Counted from the first letter of the stretch, positions 41,887 through 50,952 are shown. The stretch is DNA of 64,000 nt from Candidatus Sulfotelmatobacter sp. (GCA_036500765.1 DASYBM010000004.1:310001-374000), one strand, 5' to 3'. Numbers and translations are program-made. The notes: a model not told the origin generated them from the sequence alone.

Positions 41887-41989
41887 CGTACGCTGAAATT
41901 CGTCCAGAAATTTTCCCGCCTGTACATACATCCAATTCCTGAATTCTTCGCACCTCCGGCTGCCGGCCATTCATGAGAAATTCACTGGT

Positions 41990-42011
41990 TTGTAACCATC
42001 CTGTAACAATG
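41990..42011 (+). promoter_or_regulatory. Pho-box-like direct repeat upstream of the pstS remnant
   Basis: Two 7-bp units TTGTAAC and CTGTAAC are separated by four bases (41990-41996 and 42001-42007), giving the 11-bp period of PhoB/PhoP boxes; the E. coli unit is CTGTCAT. It lies about 50 bp before the ATG of the pstS-like remnant. A sister site occurs at 48759-48776. PhoB binding is inferred from spacing and context. Confidence 0.6.
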
Positions 42012-42056
42012 CCCCGATAGAAGGGGACTATTCGACCAAGGAGGAAATCTCTCGCA

Positions 42057-42329
42057 ATGCGCAAAATCATGCTGCTGGTGTGTGTCCTTATCACCTTGCC
42101 GGTACTCGGCCAGGCCAAGTTGAGCGACACTGGCGCAGATGTCCCTGCTTACAACTTCCCGGGGGGCAGCGGCGAATTGAAGCTTACTTCGGATATGACC
42201 GGAATCTTCCTCGGCAAGATCACGAACTGGAATAATCCGGCCATCGGCAAGATCAATCCTGAAGTAAGGTTTCCCGATCAGGAAATTATTGTTGTGCATC
42301 GCTCCGATGGCAGTAGACAACTCAAATAA
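42057..42329 (+). pseudogene. pstS: Truncated phosphate-binding protein remnant (pstS-like)
   Basis: A 90-codon open frame with a strong AAGGAGG ribosome site and an intact signal peptide (MRKIMLLVCVLITLPVLGQA). Residues 35-87 match the middle of PstS: FPGGSGELKLTSDMTGIFLGKITNWNNP followed by PDQEIIVVHRSDGS, the segment that precedes the phosphate-contacting SGTTF motif. PstS is normally about 320-350 residues, so the first domain is mostly missing and everything after HRSDGS is gone. The product cannot bind phosphate like PstS. It keeps its regulatory site and translation signals, suggesting recent decay. Porin gene follows. Confidence 0.75.
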
Positions 42330-42414
42330 GCAAGTTCAAATATGCAAGTCAAATAAGGCTCCGCTTTCACAGAATATTTTCGAGCCGTCCGTAGGAACCA
42401 AAAGGAGAGACAAA

Positions 42415-44298
42415 ATGAAGTCAGCGAAAGTGTGTGCAATTTTATTTCTGGCGACAGGTCTGGTCGCGCAAACCAGCACCCCGCCTAAACCGAGAAAAGC
42501 GAAGCCGGCGGCCGTTACCGCGGCTGATGTGCAGGCTTTACGCGATGCGATCGAGGCCCAAAAGGCGGCGCTCGCCCTCCAGCAACAACAGTTGCAGGAA
42601 TTACGCGAGGAACTTCATCATAAGGACCAGGCGGTGCAACAGGCGCAGTCCAACGCCGCCGATGCCGCGAGCAAGGCCGACGCCGCCCAGGCGGCAACCG
42701 CTCAGCAGGAGCAGTCGGTGGTTGCTCTGAAGAGCGACGTAACCGACCTGAAGGGTAGCGTGGCCAGCTCGATCGTCAGCGTGCAGGAGGCCCAGAAGAC
42801 TCTTAGCGGATTTGAATCTCCGCTCGCGCTGCATTACAAAGGCGTGACGATTACGCCCGGGGGCTTTCTGGCGGCCGAATTTGTGCGCCGTTCCCGCGCT
42901 CTCGGCGCGGACATCAATACACCCTTCAATTCGCTGACCATGCCTGGCGCGTCGCAAAGCAGCATCTCGGAATTCTTCGGTTCCGGGCGCCAGTCCCGCG
43001 TGTCGATGCTGGTGGAGGGAAAAACCGGCGCTTTGAAGATGACCGGCTACGTGGAGGCCGACTTTCTCTCAGCCGGCATAACCTCTAACAACAACGAGAG
43101 CAATAGCTACACCCTGAGGCAACGGCAGGCATGGGGCCAAGCCATGCTTGATAGCGGCTTTAGCATTACTGGGGGCCAGATGTGGAGCCTGGTGACCGAA
43201 ACCAAGCACGGCGTGGACAACCGCACGGAAGCGACGCCACTGACCATCGATCCGCAATATACCATCGGCTTCAGTTGGGCGCGCCAGTATGGATTGCGCG
43301 TAGCCCAGAATTTCGGCAATAAAGTCTGGTTCGCAGTTTCCATGGAAAACGCCCAGGCCACAGTTACCAGCCACGGTAATGCTTCCAATTTCCTCATCGG
43401 ATCTGCCGGGTCGGGTGGTGGACTCTACAACTCAGGAATCACCAACTGCTCCACCAACTCAACCACATTTCTCACCACCTGTTCGCCGGCTGCGAGCTAT
43501 GCCTTCAATCCCTCGCCTGACGTGGTTGCCAAACTGGTCTTCGAGCCCGGATTTGGACACTACGAACTCTTCGGCGTGTATGCTCGCTTTCGCGATCGCG
43601 TCTTTCCTTGCGAAGACATCTCTTCCACCACCCTCTGCGGCACCAGCACCACGCCGGGACTGGTCAGCGCCTTCGGAGCCTATAACGCCTCGAAGAATGG
43701 CGGCGGCATGGGAGCCAACGCCCGCTGGTCCTTCGCCAATAAGCACCTCGACTTCGGCCTGCATGGTTTCGGTGGCAGCGGTGTGGGCCGCTACGGAACC
43801 GGCGGACTGGCGGACACTTCCATCCGCGCCGACGGCACCCTCGACCTGATCCGAAGTTTGCAAGGTTTGACTACCCTCGAGTGGCATGGGCCCAAGGTTG
43901 ATATTTACCTGAATGCCGGTGCGGAATACGCTGCCCGCGCCGCCAGCTTCGACCCCGTGATCAACAAGAACGTTGGCTACGGAGCGCCCAGCTTCAACAA
44001 TTCGGGCTGCTATTCCGAGACCGGACCGGTCATCGGCGGCGGCGGATTCATCCCAGGCGGTCTTTCCAATTGCACGGCCGATACCCGCGTGCTGATCGAA
44101 GGCACCGGCGGCTTCTGGTGGAAGCTGTACGACGGCTCCGTGAAGACCGCAGAAAACAAGCCAAATCGCGGCAAACTGCAGTGGGGAGCGCAGTACTCCT
44201 ACGTGACGCGGAATGCCTGGTCGGGCTCCGGCTTTCCCAACGAGCCGCATGGCATCGACGCCATGGTCTTTACGTCGTTCCGTTATTACCTGCCGTAG
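42415..44298 (+). CDS. Outer-membrane porin with N-terminal coiled coil
   Basis: A 627-residue protein: signal peptide to about residue 20, a coiled coil (about 35-125; ALALQQQQLQELREELHHKD), then a beta-barrel beginning near TPGGFLAAEFVRRSR with many aromatic/acidic alternations. This is the DcaP/OprO-type trimeric porin layout. Its position between a pstS remnant and ppk and its own strong AAAGGAG ribosome site suggest phosphate-linked regulation (inference), though a general solute porin is as likely. It ends just before an intrinsic terminator at 44329-44370. Confidence 0.72.
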   Translation: MKSAKVCAILFLATGLVAQTSTPPKPRKAKPAAVTAADVQALRDAIEAQKAALALQQQQLQELREELHHKDQAVQQAQSNAADAASKADAAQAATAQQEQSVVALKSDVTDLKGSVASSIVSVQEAQKTLSGFESPLALHYKGVTITPGGFLAAEFVRRSRALGADINTPFNSLTMPGASQSSISEFFGSGRQSRVSMLVEGKTGALKMTGYVEADFLSAGITSNNNESNSYTLRQRQAWGQAMLDSGFSITGGQMWSLVTETKHGVDNRTEATPLTIDPQYTIGFSWARQYGLRVAQNFGNKVWFAVSMENAQATVTSHGNASNFLIGSAGSGGGLYNSGITNCSTNSTTFLTTCSPAASYAFNPSPDVVAKLVFEPGFGHYELFGVYARFRDRVFPCEDISSTTLCGTSTTPGLVSAFGAYNASKNGGGMGANARWSFANKHLDFGLHGFGGSGVGRYGTGGLADTSIRADGTLDLIRSLQGLTTLEWHGPKVDIYLNAGAEYAARAASFDPVINKNVGYGAPSFNNSGCYSETGPVIGGGGFIPGGLSNCTADTRVLIEGTGGFWWKLYDGSVKTAENKPNRGKLQWGAQYSYVTRNAWSGSGFPNEPHGIDAMVFTSFRYYLP

Positions 44299-44328
44299 GA
44301 AGAGTACGACAGGTCAAGAACTCAGGCC

Positions 44329-44370
44329 GGCACCCGGCAGCGAACACTGTCCGGGTGCCTTTTTGTTTTT
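44329..44370 (+). terminator. Intrinsic terminator of the porin gene
   Basis: GGCACCCGG (44329-44337) pairs perfectly with CCGGGTGCC (44351-44359), followed by TTTTTGTTTTT at 44360-44370. This is a textbook rho-independent terminator 30 bp after the porin stop codon. It insulates the porin from ppk. Confidence 0.93.
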
Positions 44371-44461
44371 GCAGGATGTGAAACCCAAAGGCTCTGAATC
44401 GCTTATCACCGGCGGCCTCTGGAATGTTTTATACTGATGCCCTGCGGTATCTGCGTCTATC

Positions 44462-46627
44462 ATGGCTCGCATCTCGCTTGACGACCCTCAGTATTTCCTG
44501 AATCGCGATACTTCCTGGATCGCCTTCAACCGACGCGTCCTCGAAGAGGCGGAGGACGAAGGGAACCCCCTGCTCGAGCGCTTGAAATTTCTGGCCATCT
44601 CCGCCAGCAATCTGGACGAGTTTTTCGAAGTGCGCGTCGCCGCCATGATGCAGCAGATCGAAGACGGCTACAACGAAGCCGGTCCCGACGGGCTCACGCT
44701 TACCGAGAAACGGGATGTGCTCAACAAGCTGACCCACGAATTCGTGCATGACCAGTATGATTGTTGGAGTGCCCGGCTTCGTCCGGCGCTTTCCGAAAAC
44801 GGAATTCGCGTGCTGGGCCTGCATGAACTCGATTCCGAAGCCCTGCGTTTTGTCGAAGAGTATTGCGAGAGAGAACTCGACCCGCTGTTGACGCCGGTCA
44901 CGGTGGATCCCGCGCACCCTTTTCCGCGAGTCATCAACAAGGCGCTATGCCTGGGTTTCCTGTTGCGCCGGCGCCGGCGCTCGGCGCTGACCTATACTGG
45001 CGTAGTATCGGTACCGCGGGCTCTGCCGCGTCTGGTGCGGCTGCCTTCGAAGCATACCGCCGATTTCATTTTCCTCGCCGACCTCGTCGCCCATCATGCG
45101 GTTCATATGTATCACGGCTACGACATTGTTTCGTCGGCTCCTTTTCGCGTGACCCGCAACAGCAATTTGTATTTAGCCGAAGAAGAAGCGCGCAGCCTGC
45201 TCGAGTCGGTGCGCGCCGAATTGCACAACCGCCGCAAGGGCGATGCCGTGCGCATGGAGATTGAGGCCGACGCCGATCCCGAGATCATCGACCGCCTGCG
45301 CACTGTCTTCGAACTCGATCCCTGGCAGGTGTTTCCCGTGAACGGCCCCGTGAATCTTTCGCGCTTGTTCAACGTGTACGAGCAGGTGAATCGCCCGGAG
45401 CTGAAATACCGTCCCTTCTCGCCCCGCGAGTTGCGCCTGACTTCGAAATCCAAGGATTTGTTCGAGGAGTTGCGCGGCCACGACATTTTGTTGCATCACC
45501 CCTATGATTCTTACGATGCGGTAGTTTCGTTCATTGAGTCCGCGGCCAAGGACGACAATGTTCTTTCCATTAAGCAGACGCTCTACCGCACCAGCGAACA
45601 TTCCGCCATTGTTCCTTCGCTGATAGAAGCCGCGTCGCGCACCGAAGTGACGGCGGTGGTCGAGTTGAAGGCGCGCTTCGATGAATCCACGAACATTCGC
45701 TGGGCACGCGATATGGAAGATGCCGGTGTGCAGGTCTTCCATGGCCTGGTGGGGTTGAAAACGCATTGCAAGCTTTCGCTGCTGGTGCGGCGCGACCCCG
45801 ACGGAGTGACGCGCAGCTACGCTCATATCGGAACTGGAAATTACAACGCCACGACGGCACGGCTCTATACCGATCTGAGCCTGTTTACCGCGAATCCCCA
45901 GATTACTCGCGCGGTACACGATGTGTTCAGTTTCCTGACCGCCTACGCCGAGAATCCCAGCTACGATCCGCTCCTGGTGGCGCCGCTCGATCTGGCTGAA
46001 AAATCCATTGCTCTAATCGACCGCGAGGCCGAACATGCTGGCCGCGGCAAACCGGCTCAGATCGTCGCTAAGATGAACGCTCTGCTCGACAAGGGCGTGG
46101 TGCAGGCGCTGTACCGTGCGTCACAAGCCGGCGTGCAAATCGATCTGGTAGTGCGCGGGATCTGTGCGCTCCGGCCTGGGGTGCGCGGCGTCAGCGACAA
46201 CATCCGCGTGCGCAGCATAGTGGGCAGATTTCTCGAGCACAGCCGCATTTTCTATTTCGCCAACGGCGGCGAAGAGGAAATCTACATCGGCAGTGCCGAC
46301 TGGATGCCGCGCAATCTTTACGAACGCGTCGAAGTGCTGGTCCCGGTCCGCGATGTCATGTTGCGGCAGCGGATCCGTCATGAAATCCTGGAAGCCTACC
46401 TCGCCGACAACCGCAAAGCTCGGCTGTTATTGAAAGATGCCACCTACATCCGGGCATGGCAAACCTTGCAGGGTACGCGGAACCGCCGCCCCCCCACAGG
46501 CGCCGCGGCTTTTTCCGCCCAGGATTTTTTGATCGGAATTGCGGAAGGAAAGTCGCCGATTATACCTGCCGTGCCCAATTCCCCAAGAAGGCGTAAAGTA
46601 GTAGCGGCAAGAGCAAGAGAACGATAA
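44462..46627 (+). CDS. ppk: Polyphosphate kinase Ppk1
   Basis: A 721-residue enzyme that reversibly makes polyphosphate from ATP. Phospholipase-D-like motifs: HHPYDSYDAVVSFIESAA, SIKQTLYRTSEHSAIV, LKTHCKLSLLVRRD (with the histidine that is phosphorylated in the cycle) and AHIGTGNYNATTARLYTD. Length is typical. It heads the + strand unit ppk-sixA and is convergent with ppx, the polyphosphatase. No obvious ribosome site upstream of the ATG. Confidence 0.94.
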   Translation: MARISLDDPQYFLNRDTSWIAFNRRVLEEAEDEGNPLLERLKFLAISASNLDEFFEVRVAAMMQQIEDGYNEAGPDGLTLTEKRDVLNKLTHEFVHDQYDCWSARLRPALSENGIRVLGLHELDSEALRFVEEYCERELDPLLTPVTVDPAHPFPRVINKALCLGFLLRRRRRSALTYTGVVSVPRALPRLVRLPSKHTADFIFLADLVAHHAVHMYHGYDIVSSAPFRVTRNSNLYLAEEEARSLLESVRAELHNRRKGDAVRMEIEADADPEIIDRLRTVFELDPWQVFPVNGPVNLSRLFNVYEQVNRPELKYRPFSPRELRLTSKSKDLFEELRGHDILLHHPYDSYDAVVSFIESAAKDDNVLSIKQTLYRTSEHSAIVPSLIEAASRTEVTAVVELKARFDESTNIRWARDMEDAGVQVFHGLVGLKTHCKLSLLVRRDPDGVTRSYAHIGTGNYNATTARLYTDLSLFTANPQITRAVHDVFSFLTAYAENPSYDPLLVAPLDLAEKSIALIDREAEHAGRGKPAQIVAKMNALLDKGVVQALYRASQAGVQIDLVVRGICALRPGVRGVSDNIRVRSIVGRFLEHSRIFYFANGGEEEIYIGSADWMPRNLYERVEVLVPVRDVMLRQRIRHEILEAYLADNRKARLLLKDATYIRAWQTLQGTRNRRPPTGAAAFSAQDFLIGIAEGKSPIIPAVPNSPRRRKVVAARARER

Positions 46628-46670
46628 GCCAAGTCGATAATCAAATCCGATCACCAGAACGATAACGACG

Positions 46671-47201
46671 ATGATTCTATATTTTCTACGCCACGCCAGC
46701 GCGGGCGAGCACTTTGCCGATCCGAAGAAGGACGAGAAGCGCGCCCTCGACAAAGAGGGTATTGAGCAGTGCGGCTACATCGGCCGCGCCCTGGCCGCTC
46801 TGGATGTGCAAGTGGACGCGATCGTCTCCAGTCCGCTGAAACGTTGCACCCAGACCGCTTCGCTGGTGGGCAATGAGTTGGGCTATGAGGGCAAACTGCA
46901 ACTCGACGCCGGGCTGCGGCCCGAAGCCGGACTCGCCGAATTCCGCAAATTGCTTACCAAGTATTCCGGCCAGGAAGCCATCATGGTGGTCGGCCATAAT
47001 CCCAACCTGAGCCATTTCCTCGGATCGATCATCAGTGATTCCGGCTGTGAAGCTTCGCTCGAACTGAAGAAGGGCGCGATAGCCAAAGTAGAAACCCGCC
47101 GCACTTCTGGGACTTTACAGTGGTGCGTTACTCCGAAAGTCTTGCGGACCCTCTATGAGACGGCGGTGGTAAGCTCGCGGCCGAACACTTCCCGGAAATA
47201 A
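46671..47201 (+). CDS. sixA: SixA-type phosphohistidine phosphatase
   Basis: A 176-residue histidine phosphatase. The catalytic LRHASAG motif is at residues 6-12, SSPLKRCTQTA supplies the phosphate-pocket arginine and VVGHNPNLS the second histidine. SixA removes phosphate from phosphohistidine proteins (HPt domains, PTS proteins); genes of this type often follow ppk or ppx. Its last 49 bases overlap the 3' end of ppx on the opposite strand. Confidence 0.85.
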   Translation: MILYFLRHASAGEHFADPKKDEKRALDKEGIEQCGYIGRALAALDVQVDAIVSSPLKRCTQTASLVGNELGYEGKLQLDAGLRPEAGLAEFRKLLTKYSGQEAIMVVGHNPNLSHFLGSIISDSGCEASLELKKGAIAKVETRRTSGTLQWCVTPKVLRTLYETAVVSSRPNTSRK

Positions 47202-48682
47202 TCCCGTTCTTTCTCGATGGCCCACAGTTCCAGGTCCACGCCCATGCGCCGCCTCGGCACCAGGGTCAGTCGGACTTCCGCCGAGCGCAAGCTGATACGT
47301 ACTCTTTCTACCGCGCGGCTGCGCCCCAGGTTCAGGGCGCGGGCCAACCGCAGCAATAAAATCGCCTTCTGCGCGTCGTCGCGGTCGGCGGGATCGACCA
47401 CCTTCATAGGACCGTCTTCCATCGTGGGCCGCGATTTTCCGAGATAGCGTGCAACCGCCGCGATCAGCCGTCTCTGCTGCGGCGTGTAACCCAGAATTTC
47501 TGAGTTCGAAATAATGTAATGAGTATGGCGATGGCGCCCGTTACGGTTCACATAGTCGCCTACTTCATACAGCATCGCCGCCGCCGACAGCCATTCGAGA
47601 TATTCCGGCGGCAGCCGGTGCAGCGTGCGCAGCCCAGCGAACAATGTAACGGCAGCGTCCCGCACATCGAACGCGTGCTTGCGGTCCACGTGGTAATGGT
47701 CGACCGCTTTCATAATCGATTCCCAACGCTCGGATTCGATCTGCCGGCCGGAGCGCGTGCTGCGATCATAGTCCGCCGCCATCTGGGCGAGAATTCCGTC
47801 GCGCAGGCCGAGCGGCGAGTAGCGAAAACCTTTGAGGTGAAGCCGGTCGAGCAGTTCGTGATATACCGCGGCTCCAGCCACAATAATCTCCGCCCGCCGC
47901 GGGCCGATGCCCTCAATTTTGCGGCGCTCCGCCACCGGCAGTCGCGCCAGCCGCTTCGCGATCCGGCTCATTTCGGCCCGCGATACCATGTGCCGCTGCC
48001 GGCCCGCGCCCTGGCGCATATGATCGGCAACCTCCGCGAGGGCGGCCGCGGTTCCGGACGTCGCGATCACATTCCGCACCTTGGCGCTCGCAATGCGGTC
48101 GGTGATGCGATTGACTTCGCGCGTCACAAAGCCGCGCAGACGTTTCAGTTCGCCTTTGCGGGGAGGATCATGACTTAGAAATTCGTTCGTCAGCCGCACC
48201 GCGCCCAGCGGCAGGCTCACCGCGTCGCGAATGTGGCCGCCCTGCGTGACCGTCAGTTCGCAACTGCCTCCTCCAAGATCCATCATGAGAGTCGGACTGC
48301 GGTCCACCCGTGGACTCGAGATGAGTCCCAGATGAATCAGGCGCGCTTCTTCCACGCCAGAGATGATCTCGACTCGCCAACCCGTCGCCGAGCCTACCCA
48401 CTCGATGAACGCCTGTGAATTACGGGCGTCGCGCAACGCGCTCGTCGCCACTACCCTCACGCTGTCGGTGACGATCTGTTGCGTGGCCCGATGGAATCGA
48501 CGCAGAACTTTTACCGTCTCTGCCATCGAGTCCGGCGTCAGGAATCCAGAACTGAACACTCCTTCGCCCAGTCGCGTCACTTCGCGGTCCTCGTGCAGAG
48601 GATGGAGCCGGCCCGCTTGCAGACGCGCAATTTTTAGCCGGACAGAGTTCGAACCGATATCGACGGCGGCAAACGTGGGCAT
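47153..48682 (-). CDS. ppx: Exopolyphosphatase/guanosine pentaphosphate phosphohydrolase (Ppx/GppA)
   Basis: A 509-residue ASKHA-fold phosphatase: AAVDIGSNSVRLKI at the N-terminus, DLGGGSCELTV (phosphate loop) around residue 133, then a C-terminal HD-like helical domain (DVRDAAVTLFAGLRTL, YILSN region). It hydrolyses polyphosphate or pppGpp. The start is at 48682, opposite the pstA remnant. A Pho-box-like repeat at 48759-48776 lies in the divergent space and could act on both sides. It overlaps sixA by 49 bases at its 3' end. Confidence 0.9.
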   Translation of the reverse strand: MPTFAAVDIGSNSVRLKIARLQAGRLHPLHEDREVTRLGEGVFSSGFLTPDSMAETVKVLRRFHRATQQIVTDSVRVVATSALRDARNSQAFIEWVGSATGWRVEIISGVEEARLIHLGLISSPRVDRSPTLMMDLGGGSCELTVTQGGHIRDAVSLPLGAVRLTNEFLSHDPPRKGELKRLRGFVTREVNRITDRIASAKVRNVIATSGTAAALAEVADHMRQGAGRQRHMVSRAEMSRIAKRLARLPVAERRKIEGIGPRRAEIIVAGAAVYHELLDRLHLKGFRYSPLGLRDGILAQMAADYDRSTRSGRQIESERWESIMKAVDHYHVDRKHAFDVRDAAVTLFAGLRTLHRLPPEYLEWLSAAAMLYEVGDYVNRNGRHRHTHYIISNSEILGYTPQQRRLIAAVARYLGKSRPTMEDGPMKVVDPADRDDAQKAILLLRLARALNLGRSRAVERVRISLRSAEVRLTLVPRRRMGVDLELWAIEKERDYFREVFGRELTTAVS

Positions 48683-48758
48683 GGAGAAGCCTCACAGTGT
48701 ACATGGACGGCCGGAACTTCCTCAGCTTTTTACGATTCGAATCGACGCACTGGCTAAG

Positions 48759-48776
48759 TTTTAACATTTTTGTAAC
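48759..48776 (+). promoter_or_regulatory. Second Pho-box-like direct repeat
   Basis: TTTTAAC (48759-48765) and TTGTAAC (48770-48776) with four bases between repeat the 11-bp period and 7-bp unit of the site at 41990-42007. It sits between ppx (divergent) and the pstA-remnant/pstB/phoU unit. Two independent copies of the same pattern, both next to phosphate genes, raise confidence that this is the PhoP/PhoB-type operator. Confidence 0.6.
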
Positions 48777-48800
48777 AAGTCTCTGCTACGGTTAAATTGC

Positions 48801-49130
48801 ATGGCCAACGCTGGCTTTCCTCGGCCTGAAACACTTGGACCGCAACCCGTTGAAGGAACGAAAGTTACATCCACATCAGCACCGCGGACGGCGGCCTTGT
48901 TGTCTTCCTCTGCCGGCGACTTTCCGGATTGGATTTTAAAATCCGCCATGCCGCCATGCGGCCTCGCGCTGCTCGGTGTGCCGCTCCAGATTTATCGGTA
49001 CGCCAATTCTCCTAATAACGATTGGCATCGGCAGGCATGGGCGGGCTCGCTAGTGCTTATGGTTCTCATCGTTTCCTCTGTGACGGCGGTACGCTTCGCC
49101 GTGCATCGCGGTACCTTTGGAGCGGCATAG
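48801..49130 (+). pseudogene. pstA: C-terminal remnant of phosphate permease PstA
   Basis: A 109-codon frame. Residues 60-105 (VPLQIYRYANSPNND, then HRQAWAGSLVLMVLIVSSVTAV) match the last periplasmic loop and final membrane helix of PstA, which normally has about 290 residues and six helices; the first 50 residues have no family match. The EAA-loop region and five helices are missing. It lies 23 bp before pstB, exactly where pstA should be, so this looks like a deletion of pstC and most of pstA with the tail left behind. A novel small membrane protein is the alternative. Confidence 0.68.
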
Positions 49131-49153
49131 ATTTTTAGCGGCATCAGTCGGTT

Positions 49154-49912
49154 ATGGGAGTTGGAATCCAAGTCGACAAACTGAACGCCTGGTACGGCAA
49201 AGGCCAGGCGTTATATGAGATCAATCTCAACGTGACGGCGAACCGCGCCACCGCTCTGATTGGTCCGTCAGGATGCGGCAAGTCTACGTTCATCCGCTGC
49301 CTCAATCGCATGCATGAGACCATTCCTGAGGCGCGCATCGAAGGCAGTGTGCGCATCGGCGAAATCGACGCCTACAACGGCACCTCGGCTACGCAACTTC
49401 GCCGCCGCGTGGGCATGGTGTTCCAGAAGGCTAATCCCTTTCCCACCATGTCAATTTATGACAACGTGGCCTCTGGTTTAAAGCTCAACGGATTCCGCGA
49501 CCGCCGCAAACTCGACGACGTCGTCCAGCATTCGCTCGAAGTTTCGGCACTCTGGGACGAGGTGAAGGACACGGTTCACAAAAAGTCCGGCGCCAGCCTC
49601 TCCGGCGGCCAGCAGCAGCGCCTGTGCATCGCGCGCGCCCTCGCGGTCGAGCCCGAGGTCCTGCTGATGGATGAACCCTGTTCCGCCTTGGACCCGATTT
49701 CTACAGGAAAAATCGAAGAATTGATCTTCCAGCTCAAGGAACGGTATACCATCGTAATTGTGACTCACAACATGCAGCAGGCGGCGCGCGTCGCCGAATT
49801 CACGGGATTCTTCCTGCTCGGCAAGTTGATTGAGTTCGACAAGACGGAAAAGATTTTTACCAAGCCATCCGACAAGAAGACGGAAGACTACATTACGGGA
49901 AGGTTTGGATAA
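49154..49912 (+). CDS. pstB: Phosphate ABC transporter ATPase PstB
   Basis: A 252-residue ABC ATPase, full length. Walker [10 protein letters not shown] (37-45), Q-loop FQKANPFP, signature LSGGQQQR, Walker [14 protein letters not shown] and the switch histidine in VTHNMQQ are all intact, and CLNRMHE and [12 protein letters not shown] are PstB features. It should energise phosphate uptake, but its partner permeases are not intact in this window. It may serve another PstCA pair or only signal with PhoU. The ATG is preceded by no strong ribosome site. Confidence 0.93.
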   Translation: MGVGIQVDKLNAWYGKGQALYEINLNVTANRATALIGPSGCGKSTFIRCLNRMHETIPEARIEGSVRIGEIDAYNGTSATQLRRRVGMVFQKANPFPTMSIYDNVASGLKLNGFRDRRKLDDVVQHSLEVSALWDEVKDTVHKKSGASLSGGQQQRLCIARALAVEPEVLLMDEPCSALDPISTGKIEELIFQLKERYTIVIVTHNMQQAARVAEFTGFFLLGKLIEFDKTEKIFTKPSDKKTEDYITGRFG

Positions 49913-49916
49913 GAGC

Positions 49917-50023
49917 AGTCGTCGGTCGTTAGTCGTCGGTCATCGGCCCTTTAGTCGGCAGCCTGTGGCAAACGATGCTGCGAAAAGATTTGGCCGACGA
50001 CCAAAAGCCGACGACCGACGACT
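49917..50023. repeat. Intergenic inverted repeat between pstB and phoU
   Basis: The 13-bp arms AGTCGTCGGTCGT (49917-49929) and its exact complement (50011-50023) enclose further partial words (ttagtcgtcggt, gccgacgacc). It fills the 133-bp spacer between pstB and phoU. It belongs to the same word-built spacer hairpins as 2610-2655 and 5156-5211. It is not an array of spaced repeats. Confidence 0.7.
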
Positions 50024-50045
50024 GACTTAGGGAAGGGTTCGGACA

Positions 50046-50759
50046 ATGCGCACGCGCTTTCAGCAAGGGCTTGACGATCTGCGGCAACGGTTGCTTCGCA
50101 TGGGAGGGCTGGCCGAGCAGGCAGTCGATCGCGCCCGCCAGGCCTATGTGGACCGCGACCTCACCCGCTGCCAGATGGTGCTGGAAGGCGAGAGCATGAT
50201 CAACATGGCGGAGCGCGAAATCGACGAAGCCGCTTTCGATCTGCTCGCGATGCAGCAGCCCATGGCCGTCGACCTGCGCTTTATCCTCGCGGTCACCAAG
50301 ATTAATTCCGACCTCGAACGCGTGGGCGATCAGGCGGTCAACATCGCCGAGCGTGTTATGGACATGGTCGAACTTCCCGCCGCCGATTTGCCGGTCGATA
50401 TCGCCCGCATGGGTTCGGCGGTCAGCGCCATGGTGCGCCGCGCCCTGGAATCGTTCATCGAAGGCAAAGCCGAACTGGCGCAGGCCGTGCTCGAAATGGA
50501 CAGCGTCATCGACCGCATGCGCGACGACGCCTTCATTCAGTTGGTCAAAACCATGAACGACCGCCCCGAAGTCGTGCGGCAGGCCCTCGACGCGCTACTC
50601 GTTGCCCGCAATCTGGAGCGAGTCGCCGACCACGCCACCAACATCGCCGAAGATGTCATCTTCTGGGTGCAGGGCGCTGATGTTCGCCACAACGTGCATC
50701 CCGAAGATTCCGAGAGCCCCGAGCCGCAGCGCCCAACCCAGCGGGCCTCGGGCCTATAG
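50046..50759 (+). CDS. phoU: Phosphate transport regulator PhoU
   Basis: A 237-residue PhoU protein with two repeated three-helix-bundle domains: metal-binding E/D-x-x-x-D motifs in DLERVGDQAVNIAERV (first) and NLERVADHATNIAEDVIF (second). PhoU links the Pst transporter to the PhoR kinase and represses Pho signalling when phosphate is ample. The C-terminal tail (about 215-237) is Pro/Ser-rich. With the permease genes damaged, PhoU and PstB surviving together is notable. Confidence 0.93.
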   Translation: MRTRFQQGLDDLRQRLLRMGGLAEQAVDRARQAYVDRDLTRCQMVLEGESMINMAEREIDEAAFDLLAMQQPMAVDLRFILAVTKINSDLERVGDQAVNIAERVMDMVELPAADLPVDIARMGSAVSAMVRRALESFIEGKAELAQAVLEMDSVIDRMRDDAFIQLVKTMNDRPEVVRQALDALLVARNLERVADHATNIAEDVIFWVQGADVRHNVHPEDSESPEPQRPTQRASGL

Positions 50760-50798
50760 TCTATGGATCGAATAAATTTGTGGGCACACGGATAAACT

Positions 50799-50850
50799 TG
50801 TGGGGACAGCCGCCCCTTCGGCAAGCTCAGGGCAGGCTCCCGGCTGTCCG
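50799..50850. repeat. Dispersed repeat R2, copy 2
   Basis: The stretch tgtggggacagccgcccctt and the following bases shares with 7557-7604 the core cccttcggc...gctcagggcaggctc. Here it is framed by perfect 9-bp arms GGACAGCCG (50804-50812) and CGGCTGTCC (50841-50849), so it can fold into a hairpin with the core as loop. Confidence 0.75.
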
Positions 50851-50952
50851 CTCGAGCGAGGCTCGACAGGCTTCTTGTTCGGAGCTCAACCGACATTTTG
50901 TTTGAGGCTTTTGACCCTACACGCCAGTTGAATTACGCTCATCATCTCTTTC

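Noticed and set aside
49917-50023. Possible CRISPR-like array between pstB and phoU
   Set aside because: Word repeats are arranged as one imperfect palindrome without regular spacers, and no cas gene is present.
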